From contig NZ_CP134152.1 of the NCBI RefSeq assembly GCF_032164335.1, positions 3,286,001 to 3,350,000 on the forward strand: 64,000 nt of DNA, given 5' to 3'. The stretch is from Winslowiella toletana (GTDB lineage Bacteria; Pseudomonadota; Gammaproteobacteria; Enterobacterales; Enterobacteriaceae). A program made the position numbers and the translations under genes. The notes beneath the pieces were generated by a model. That model was not told the origin of the DNA, did no database searches, and worked only from the letters and a program-made list of their open reading frames with translations. This document shows, in pieces, positions 18,152 to 26,800 of this stretch. Numbering within the stretch: the stretch's first letter is position 1; every line of letters begins with the position of its first letter.

Positions 18152-18660
18152 TTAGCAATAAATTCCCTGCTCCGCGAAACCCTTTCATCAAAATGCCATC
18201 GGATTTTCATAGTATTACCCGTCATCGACAGATCTTTTTCCTGTTGTACGTCTGGTGAGCTATTTGTCAGAATGATGCCGCCTGCAAATGAATCTATCGC
18301 TTAAAACCTGCTGGGCGATAAAATCGTCCGGCTCAGAACACTTTTTCCGCAAAGAAAATTGCCCGCAATAAGCAATGGATAGAAAATCAGCGTTCGATCA
18401 AAATTTTGATTTTTTTATCTAAAGGATTGACAGCGCTACGGCCCTAGAGAAACGCGGACTTAGTAAAAAGTCTGCATCTGGAACCGAAAAACGATCAGAA
18501 ATCAACTCTTGTTATGCGCGGATAAGTTACTAGAATACTCACCATCTAGTTACACAATCCTCCCCTGACTACTACATATAGTGTTTATCCACAGAGTTAC
18601 TCACAATGAGATTTCTGTGCATAAACAGGGGATATTTTTTACGGACAGGTAAAACCCGAC
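18152..18660 (+). promoter_or_regulatory. nrdA upstream region
   Basis: About 500 bp with no convincing gene. The 125 bp next to nrdA hold NrdR-box-like and DnaA-box sequences, described separately. The remainder is AT-rich with no recognised RNA gene; a long regulated 5' region is usual for nrdAB in enterobacteria. Confidence 0.6.
18537..18624 (+). promoter_or_regulatory. Putative NrdR box pair and DnaA boxes before nrdA
   Basis: CTACTACATATAGTGT (18569-18584) fits the NrdR consensus ACACTATATATAGTGT at 12 of 16 positions. A weaker box, ACTCACCATCTAGTTA (18537-18552), lies 32 bp upstream, three helical turns as expected for NrdR pairs. A perfect DnaA box TTATCCACA (18585-18593) abuts the strong NrdR box. 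TTACTCACA (18597-18605) is a degenerate one, and TTATGCACA is present on the minus strand at 18616-18624. NrdR and DnaA control of nrdAB is established in E. coli; here it is inferred from the sites. Confidence 0.7.
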
Positions 18661-20946
18661 ATGAATCAGAGTCTGCTGGTCACAAAACGCGATGGTCGCA
18701 AAGAACGTATTAATCTTGATAAAATCCACCGGGTTCTCGACTGGGCAGCTGAAGGTCTGCAAAACGTTTCTGTTTCCCAGGTAGAGCTGCGTTCGCATAT
18801 CCAGTTCTACGACGGCATCAGAACCTCTGATATCCACGAAACGGTAATCAAAGCAGCAGCCGATCTGATCTCACGTGAAGCGCCAGATTATCAGTACATG
18901 GCAGCACGCCTGGCGATTTTCCACCTGCGTAAAAAAGCTTACGGTCAGTTTGAGCCACCAAAACTGATCGACCAGGTCAAACGTATGATTGACATGGGAA
19001 AATACGACAAGCATCTGCTGGAAGACTACTCGGCGGAAGAGTTCGAGCAGATGGACGGTTTTATCGACCACTGGCGCGATATGAACTTTTCCTACGCAGC
19101 GGTTAAGCAGCTGGAAGGTAAATATCTGGTGCAGAACCGCGTCAGCGGTGAAATCTACGAGAGTGCGCAGTTCCTGTACATTCTGGTCGCTGCCTGCCTG
19201 TTCTCCGGCTATCCACGTGAAACCCGTCTTGATTACATCAAGCGTTTCTACGATGCGATCTCGACTTTCAAAATCTCACTGCCGACGCCAATCATGTCTG
19301 GCGTGCGCACCCCGACTCGTCAGTTCAGCTCCTGCGTACTGATTGAATGTGGTGACAGCCTTGATTCCATCAACGCCACCAGCAGTGCGATTGTAAAATA
19401 TGTCTCACAACGTGCCGGTATCGGTATTAACGCCGGTCGCATCCGTGCACTGGGCAGCCCAATCCGTGGCGGTGAGGCTTTCCACACCGGTTGTATCCCG
19501 TTCTACAAACACTTCCAGACCGCAGTGAAATCCTGTTCTCAGGGTGGCGTACGCGGTGGTGCCGCCACGCTGTTTTACCCGATGTGGCATCTCGAAGTGG
19601 AAAGCCTGCTGGTACTGAAGAACAACCGTGGAGTTGAAGGCAACCGCGTCCGTCATATGGACTACGGCGTACAGCTGAATAAACTGATGTATCAGCGCCT
19701 GCTGAAAGGTGAAGATATTACGCTGTTCAGCCCGTCTGACGTCCCGGGCCTGTACGATGCCTTCTTCGCCGATCAGGATGAGTTCGAGCGTCTGTACACC
19801 AAATATGAGAAAGATGACAGCATCCGCAAACAGCGTGTGAAAGCGGTCGATCTGTTCTCACTGATGATGCAGGAACGCGCGTCAACCGGTCGTATTTACA
19901 TCCAGAACGTTGACCACTGCAACACCCACAGCCCGTTTGATCCGGCAATCGCGCCAGTACGCCAGTCCAACCTGTGCCTGGAAATCGCGCTGCCAACCAA
20001 GCCGCTGCTGGATGTGAATGACGAAAACGGCGAAATCGCACTCTGTACGCTGTCAGCGTTCAACCTTGGTGCAATCAACAGCCTTGACGATCTGGAAGAG
20101 CTGGCAATACTGGCGGTTCGCGCGCTGGATGCGCTGCTGGATTATCAGGACTATCCGATTCCGGCGGCAAAACGCGGCGCAATGGGCCGTCGTACCCTCG
20201 GCATTGGCGTGATCAACTTTGCCTACTATCTGGCGAAGCACGGTGTGCGCTACTCCGATGGCAGCGCCAACAATCTGACGCACAAGACGTTCGAAGCAAT
20301 TCAGTTTTACCTGCTGAAAGCATCCAACGAGCTGGCGAAAGAGCAAGGTGCCTGCCCGTGGTTCAACGAAACCACCTATGCACAGGGCATTCTGCCGATT
20401 GATACTTACAAGAAAGATCTGGATGTTATCAGCAACGAGCCGCTGCATCTGGACTGGGAAAACCTGCGCGAGCAGATTAAAACCCACGGCCTGCGTAACT
20501 CGACGCTCTCTGCGTTGATGCCGTCGGAGACCTCTTCGCAGATCTCTAACGCCACTAACGGTATTGAGCCGCCGCGCGGTCATATCAGTATCAAAGCTTC
20601 CAAAGACGGCATTCTGCGCCAGGTGGTGCCGGATTATGAGAACCTGAAAGACAGCTATGAGTTGCTGTGGGATATGCCAAATAACGACGGTTATCTGCAG
20701 CTGGTTGGCCTGATGCAGAAATTTATTGACCAGGCGATTTCGTCGAACACCAACTATGATCCAACGCGCTTTGCTAACGGTCGCGTACCAATGAAGCAGT
20801 TGCTTAAAGATCTGCTGACTGCGTATAAGTTCGGGGTTAAAACGCTTTACTACCAGAACACCCGTGATGGCGCGGAAGATGCGCAGGACGATCTGGCACC
20901 GTCCATTCAGGATGATGGCTGCGAAAGCGGCGCCTGTAAGATTTAA
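18661..20946 (+). CDS. nrdA: Class Ia ribonucleotide reductase, alpha subunit
   Basis: Catalytic subunit reducing ribonucleoside diphosphates to deoxy forms under aerobic conditions. 761 residues, exactly the E. coli length. The N-terminal ATP cone covers about 1-95 (LLVTKRDGRKERINLDKI). Active-site residues are recognisable: Cys225 (FSSCVLIECGDS), N437/C439/E441 (NLCLEIALPT) and C462 (ALCTLSAFN), and the C-terminal redox pair is CESGACKI. nrdB follows after about 70 bp and yfaE after that, forming one operon. Confidence 0.98.
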   Translation: MNQSLLVTKRDGRKERINLDKIHRVLDWAAEGLQNVSVSQVELRSHIQFYDGIRTSDIHETVIKAAADLISREAPDYQYMAARLAIFHLRKKAYGQFEPPKLIDQVKRMIDMGKYDKHLLEDYSAEEFEQMDGFIDHWRDMNFSYAAVKQLEGKYLVQNRVSGEIYESAQFLYILVAACLFSGYPRETRLDYIKRFYDAISTFKISLPTPIMSGVRTPTRQFSSCVLIECGDSLDSINATSSAIVKYVSQRAGIGINAGRIRALGSPIRGGEAFHTGCIPFYKHFQTAVKSCSQGGVRGGAATLFYPMWHLEVESLLVLKNNRGVEGNRVRHMDYGVQLNKLMYQRLLKGEDITLFSPSDVPGLYDAFFADQDEFERLYTKYEKDDSIRKQRVKAVDLFSLMMQERASTGRIYIQNVDHCNTHSPFDPAIAPVRQSNLCLEIALPTKPLLDVNDENGEIALCTLSAFNLGAINSLDDLEELAILAVRALDALLDYQDYPIPAAKRGAMGRRTLGIGVINFAYYLAKHGVRYSDGSANNLTHKTFEAIQFYLLKASNELAKEQGACPWFNETTYAQGILPIDTYKKDLDVISNEPLHLDWENLREQIKTHGLRNSTLSALMPSETSSQISNATNGIEPPRGHISIKASKDGILRQVVPDYENLKDSYELLWDMPNNDGYLQLVGLMQKFIDQAISSNTNYDPTRFANGRVPMKQLLKDLLTAYKFGVKTLYYQNTRDGAEDAQDDLAPSIQDDGCESGACKI

Positions 20947-21017
20947 TCCTCCCCGGATGACACTTCAGTAGTGGTCGGCACAGCCCGGCCACTACCCTTA
21001 ATGACTGGATTACCATC

Positions 21018-22148
21018 ATGGCTTACACCACGTTTTCACAGAACAAAAATAATCAGCTGGACGAACCAATGTTCTTTGGTCAGCCGGTTAATGTTGCGCG
21101 TTATGATCAACAGAAATATGACATCTTTGAAAAGCTGATTGAAAAGCAGCTCTCTTTCTTCTGGCGTCCGGAAGAAGTCGACGTGTCTCGTGACCGTATT
21201 GACTATCAGGGCCTGCCGGATCATGAAAAGCATATCTTTATCAGCAACCTGAAGTACCAGACGCTGCTGGATTCAATTCAGGGCCGCAGCCCTAACGTTG
21301 CGCTGTTGCCACTGATCTCGATTCCAGAGCTGGAAACCTGGGTGGAAACCTGGGCGTTCTCTGAGACAATTCACTCGCGCTCTTACACGCATATCATTCG
21401 TAATATCGTTAACGACCCGGCGATTGTGTTTGATGATATCGTCACCAATGAGCAGATCCTGTCGCGTGCTAAAGATATCTCTGGTTACTACGATGATTTG
21501 ATTGAGATGACCAGCTACTGGCATCTGCTGGGTGAAGGTTCACATCAGGTCAACGGTAAAACCATCACCGTCAGCCTGCGTGAACTGAAAAAGCAGCTGT
21601 ATATCTGCCTGATGAGCGTTAATGCGCTGGAAGCGATTCGCTTTTACGTCAGCTTTGCCTGCTCCTTCGCCTTCGCCGAGCGCGAACTGATGGAAGGCAA
21701 TGCCAAGATTATTCGTCTGATCGCTCGTGACGAAGCGCTGCACCTGACCGGTACTCAGCATATGCTGAACCTGATGCGCAGCGGTGAAGACGATCCTGAG
21801 ATGGCGGAGATTGCCCGTGAATGTCGCCAGCAGTGTTACGATCTGTTTGTTCTGGCGGCAGAGCAGGAGAAAGAGTGGGCAGAATATCTGTTCCGCGACG
21901 GCTCAATGATCGGTCTGAACAAAGATATTCTCTGGCAGTACATTGAATACATCACCAATATCCGTATGAATGCGGTTGGCCTTGATCTGCCGTTTAAGAC
22001 CCGTTCGAACCCAATTCCATGGATCAACTCATGGCTGGTGTCTGACAACGTCCAGGTGGCACCGCAGGAAGTGGAAGTCAGCTCCTACCTCGTTGGCCAG
22101 ATTGACTCCGAAGTCAACGGCGACGACTTTAGCGATTTCCAGCTGTAA
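21018..22148 (+). CDS. nrdB: Class Ia ribonucleotide reductase, beta subunit
   Basis: Houses the diferric-tyrosyl radical that starts catalysis in NrdA. 376 residues, the same as E. coli. The radical Tyr lies in [15 protein letters not shown] (near 122). Iron ligands are visible as [13 protein letters not shown] and [13 protein letters not shown]. The C-terminus DDFSDFQL matches the tail that docks into NrdA. Second gene of nrdA-nrdB-yfaE. Confidence 0.98.
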   Translation: MAYTTFSQNKNNQLDEPMFFGQPVNVARYDQQKYDIFEKLIEKQLSFFWRPEEVDVSRDRIDYQGLPDHEKHIFISNLKYQTLLDSIQGRSPNVALLPLISIPELETWVETWAFSETIHSRSYTHIIRNIVNDPAIVFDDIVTNEQILSRAKDISGYYDDLIEMTSYWHLLGEGSHQVNGKTITVSLRELKKQLYICLMSVNALEAIRFYVSFACSFAFAERELMEGNAKIIRLIARDEALHLTGTQHMLNLMRSGEDDPEMAEIARECRQQCYDLFVLAAEQEKEWAEYLFRDGSMIGLNKDILWQYIEYITNIRMNAVGLDLPFKTRSNPIPWINSWLVSDNVQVAPQEVEVSSYLVGQIDSEVNGDDFSDFQL

Positions 22149-22151
22149 TTT

Positions 22152-22412
22152 ATGGCCGGTTCGATTATTACGCTGCGCACATCAGGTGCGCAGCTTCAAT
22201 GCGATGAAGAGCACCCTTCTCTACTGGCGGTGCTGGAATCACATAATCTGTCCGTCGAATACCAGTGTCGCGAAGGCTATTGCGGCTCCTGCCGCACGCG
22301 CCTGCTGAAAGGCGAAGTTTGCTATGCTGCCCGGCCATTAGCCTTTGTGCAGGATGGTGAAATTTTGCCCTGCTGCTGCCGGGCGAAAGGTGATATCGAG
22401 ATAGAAATGTAG
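22152..22412 (+). CDS. yfaE: YfaE 2Fe-2S ferredoxin maintaining NrdB
   Basis: 86-residue plant-type ferredoxin (E. coli 84) that supplies electrons for assembly and repair of the NrdB cofactor. The cluster ligands are visible as CREGYCGSC, with a fourth Cys in LPCCCRAKG near the end. It starts 3 bp after nrdB, so it is translationally linked and ends the operon. Confidence 0.95.
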   Translation: MAGSIITLRTSGAQLQCDEEHPSLLAVLESHNLSVEYQCREGYCGSCRTRLLKGEVCYAARPLAFVQDGEILPCCCRAKGDIEIEM

Positions 22413-22413
22413 C

Positions 22414-22431
22414 GGCGGCGTTATCGCCGCC
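22414..22431 (+). terminator. Hairpin ending the nrdAB-yfaE operon
   Basis: Perfect 7-bp stem ggcggcg / cgccgcc with loop ttat, starting one base after the yfaE stop. No T-run follows. It also faces the end of the convergent cinA-like gene. Confidence 0.5.
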
Positions 22432-22486
22432 CGCGTCAGGAGTTTGCATCCTGCCTGTCTTCGCCAGGATATGATTCAAATCATCG

Positions 22487-23683
22487 TTAAACCTTAATCG
22501 TCTCCACCACATCAATCCAGCCGTGCCCGGTAGTAACATCACTGCCCTTCAGCCAGCGGCGCAGCATATTCATCGCCATCATCGCCACCACCTCCTGCCG
22601 TGTTTTCAGTCCGTCACGGCTTACATTAAATTTTACCTGCTGGGCAAAGGTTCCATCCGGCGTATGCAGCGCAAAGCCAAGCTGTTCGTCAGCAAAACCG
22701 CCGACGGATAACGCCAGTGCCGAACCGTTGCTCTGCGCCAGCGCGGCGGTGCGCGCGGCTAACGCCGGTAACGACTCTGGCTGCGAGGGCAGCACATTCC
22801 CCGCGGCTAAGGCAACACCGGCCGATGCCAGCTGCCACTGCAATAATCCGGCAGAAAACTGCTCGCTGACGCTCAGCGTCAGTCCACGCTGTTGCAGTAA
22901 ACGCGCCAGCAAAGCCGGTAATCCTTCGGTGCCTTCAAAAATAGTGCACTCGGCCATCATTAGCCGCACTTGCTGCCAGCTCTGTTCCATCGCCACGCGC
23001 TGTGATGCCGGGCCAGTCAGCTTTAATTCGATAATTGGCATCGATGAGCGATAGCCCATCACTACCCCTTCCGGCAGCGGCAGCGACTCCAGCTCGCCAG
23101 CCAGATCGCTTTCGCCACGGCCAAAGGTGGTCAGGCGCAAACAGATTGGCGGTTCGGGTAGGGTGTAATGCTGCTTCAGGCGCGGCAAAATTTGCTGCCC
23201 GACCATCACTTTAAATTCTGATGGCACGCCGGGAGTGAAGAAAATCCAGCAGCGGTTCAGCTTAATCGCAAAGCCACAGGCAGTACCGACCGGATTATCG
23301 ACCAGCTCAGCGCCGGCCGGGATTTCTGCCTGCTTACGATTACTGGCGGCCATTGGTTTACCGCGGCTGGCGAAGAACGCTTCCATCTTCTCCAGCCATG
23401 GCTGATGGAGTTCCAGCCCGACACCCAGCGCCGTCGCAGCCGCTTGTGCACTGAGGTCGTCACTGGTCGGCCCAAGGCCACCGTTAACAATCAGCACATC
23501 AGCAATCTGACTGCGCTCGGTTAACGCGGCAACCAGCGCCTGCAAACTGTCCCCGACCGTCGAGCGACTGGTCATCGGCAACCCATGCTGAAACAGTTCA
23601 TCTGCCAGCCATGCAGCATTCGTATCAACAATTTGCCCGTGCAGCACTTCATCGCCGGTTGAGAGCATCTCCACTCTGATCAC
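22487..23683 (-). CDS. yfaY: CinA-like protein YfaY (NMN amidohydrolase-like family)
   Basis: 398 residues from GTG 23683 (VIRVEMLSTGDEV), chosen because AGGAG lies six bases upstream and because it matches the roughly 400-residue E. coli YfaY start; the frame is open to 23707. The N-terminal MoCF-type domain shows STGDEVLHGQIVDTN and NGGLGPTSDD. The C-terminal CinA-like domain ends RRWLKGSDVTTGHGW. The CinA family includes NMN deamidases; for YfaY proteins the activity is not firmly established. It converges on yfaE. Confidence 0.9.
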   Translation of the reverse strand: MIRVEMLSTGDEVLHGQIVDTNAAWLADELFQHGLPMTSRSTVGDSLQALVAALTERSQIADVLIVNGGLGPTSDDLSAQAAATALGVGLELHQPWLEKMEAFFASRGKPMAASNRKQAEIPAGAELVDNPVGTACGFAIKLNRCWIFFTPGVPSEFKVMVGQQILPRLKQHYTLPEPPICLRLTTFGRGESDLAGELESLPLPEGVVMGYRSSMPIIELKLTGPASQRVAMEQSWQQVRLMMAECTIFEGTEGLPALLARLLQQRGLTLSVSEQFSAGLLQWQLASAGVALAAGNVLPSQPESLPALAARTAALAQSNGSALALSVGGFADEQLGFALHTPDGTFAQQVKFNVSRDGLKTRQEVVAMMAMNMLRRWLKGSDVTTGHGWIDVVETIKV

Positions 23684-23835
23684 TGTTTTCTCCTGTCGGA
23701 TTAGCACGCCGTTATGCCTTGTTATCTGGCTGTTAATTACCGTAGCGGGATCTGGCAGTCAGGTAAACCGTTTATCTGCACTAACGCACGCAATGAACAC
23801 TGCGCGGTTGCAATACGGGTTTGAGCCTTCAGCGA

Positions 23836-26800
23836 TTAAACCGGTTCTGGCTTCATCGCCCCCTCTTCATTAGGGTACTCTGCTTTCACTGACGCCTTCA
23901 TGTTCAGAATGGCCTCTTCGATGGCTTTTTCGCCCAATCCATTCTGCATCGCTACCGCCATGGCGCGATAAAGGTTGTTTTCATCACCATTACGTAGCCG
24001 GGCAGTGATCACTTTACCGTCTTTCATGACATTATATTTAAGAACGCCTGACTTTTCCGTTGTCTCTTTGAGAAAATAAGACCGGGCTTGCTCAGGAATA
24101 GCATCAAGCTGACCTTCAGGGCCAATAATTCTTACGTTATTATTGACATCATAAACGCTGAAGTAACACTGATTGCTACGGGCAATGATACGAATAATAT
24201 CATTATTGAGTGTCGTCTGAATGCCATAATCAGGATTGTAATGCTTCCCGTATGAAATCAGCAGCTGATTCCCTTTTTCAATATCATTTTTGGCAACGTA
24301 GAAAACAACCTTGTCGTTAAGGTAGCCTGCTACCAGATTATTATCCCCCAGTGATTGCAAGTCGTACATTTTTCCGGTATTGACCAAAGAGAGTATATTG
24401 GCATTTTGATAGCTGCTGGTTGATCCTTGTCCATTATTCATGTCTCCCCAGAGATATTTAAGAACCTGCTGGGTACCCACCTTGCGAAATTCGGTACGCA
24501 ACGTCGCATCGTTGTTATGCCGGACGCCGGTATATATGCCAAGCAGCGTACCACGCGGGATTTTTTTTCTGGCGATAACACTTAATCCAACCGGATTATC
24601 CGCTTCCAGCGTATTGAGCACCTCGAGGTACTCGTTCAAAACGCCATCAACCTTGACACCGTCCTTGATATAAGAGTTCTGCTCTTTGCCATCAGTCTCA
24701 ACAATATGCTTTAATTCGCTAAGCCAGCGCTGTTGCGCCGCTACACGCTGATCGACTTTTTTTATCTGTGCAGCATTCAGCAAATAATTAGCATTGGTGA
24801 TGGTGAGTGGCTCGTCACCGAGAATCTGCTGGGTAATGCTAAGTGCTGGATTAATCGGATCGGTCAGCAGTGGAGGATTCTGCTGCAAATTCAGATGCAG
24901 CAAGCCATACTCCGGTGCCCAGCCAGTTTCCGGATCATAAGGACGTGCCAATAACGGGTTGATGCCAAGAAACTCAGGGTTCAGAGCATCATATAACGAA
25001 CTTTTAGTGACTTTAGCAGCAGCGGCAATGTCGCGCAGGGTAATCAGCGCCCTATCAGGATGCTGGCTATTTTCCCAAATCTCAATCATTCGCAGACCAT
25101 ACAGCTGATTCTTTCGTTCAACAATGATGCTACTGTCCTGCTCGCTGATCATTTCTTCAGGGATTCGCGGCATACTGTTAAACCATTCGAATCTTTTTCT
25201 GTTTAACCATCCTTTCAGTTGCTCAGCACTAACGCCAATATGATTAGCAATATCGCCATCCAGTACTGCTACCTTCTCCTGCTGCAAATTGCGTGAGTTT
25301 ACCAGGCGTAAGCCATATTGTTTATTTTTCTCTTCGCGGATATCTCTACTATCGCCGTCAGTTATTTCTTCCTGCGGTAAACGTAGATTGGCATTAAACC
25401 ATTCGCGCATTTCGTTCTGTTTTTTTAAGGCGCGCGATAACGTCATTGAATCAATCCCAGCCTGCTCTGCAATAAGCATTTTAGTGATATTCAGATTAAA
25501 TGTAACGGCGGCCATATTGGGTTCATCACGCTTCTGAAGCAGGCGCAAGGCGTACTCTTTCCCGGTTTCACCCTGAATACGCGGATAATTTGCGAACCAT
25601 TGATGCTGCTCAGCAGTAACCGTCTTAACTGCCACTGCCACACCAACTCTTTGCCTGAGATCAAACAATGGCACCCCGGCGTAAATCGCGAGGTATTTAT
25701 TCTCCACTTTATTCGCTTTATCCAGTTTATCGTTATTGTTGGCTTTTTCGTCTTTCTCTACTTCCGCTTGCCTCAGCTGGTGCAGACGCGCGGCATAATC
25801 CATATCAGTTTCATTTTCATGCCGCACATTTTTTCGCAGAAATTGCCTGGTTTTAGCATTAACTCTGTCAAATCTTTTTCTGAGCGGCACTTCGCGCACA
25901 TTGGTATGGGCAGAGATATTCGCCAGACTAACGCCATTATCAGCAATCAGCAGCAGACGCAGTGCATAATCACCGTCGGTTTCCTGCGCTTTACGTGGAT
26001 GCGTGCTCAGCCACTGCAGTATTTTTGGCGATCCTCTTTTCACCTGTGCTTCAAGCAGGCTTTTTTTCACCTCAGTACGATTGGCTATCATGCTCAGAGT
26101 AATTCCTTCTCCACGCAAATGATAAAGGCGTGTCGCGTAGTCGAGATCACCCTCGCCCTGCTGCTGAGGATATTGTTCAAACCAGGGTTCCGCCTCGGAT
26201 GCGCGCGTCTTTAGCCAGGAAATAATCGCGAACTCTCTCATCTTGGTGTGATCGGCAATCGCGGTAATCGATATCCCTTCCGGTGCAATTCTGCACAGCC
26301 GTAAGGCATAATTAAGCGCTTGCTCTGATCTGTGTCGGGGATTGCTGGCAAGCCATATTGCAACTTGCGGCTGGTTTTCCCGTAGCTCTGCTCTCAGATT
26401 GATCAATGATACTTCAGCGTGGGTGGCAATAACATTTAACGGCAAGGTTTTAGGCGCGATTCCGCTCAGGCGCACGGCATAAACCATATTCCGGTATTTA
26501 ATCATCACTTCTTCATCTTCTACGCGCACCGTTTCTTGTTCCACGCGCGGGTGATCGTAAAGCCAGCCGCTGTAATCAATTTCCAGCTCGTTTTTCTTCT
26601 CCGCTGGCAGATTTTCACCACTGCCCGACGGCTTATTGATTCCAGAAGGACCGGCGCAAAATTCATCGCCAGCACGTTTTACCCGTAGCTGGCATGGCCG
26701 TATCTCTTCCAGCACAAATTCCTCGTTTTCATCCAGGCGGTAAACATACAGATCATCCGCTCCATCCGGAGTTTGTGAATTCGGTACCCGTAAACTGAAC

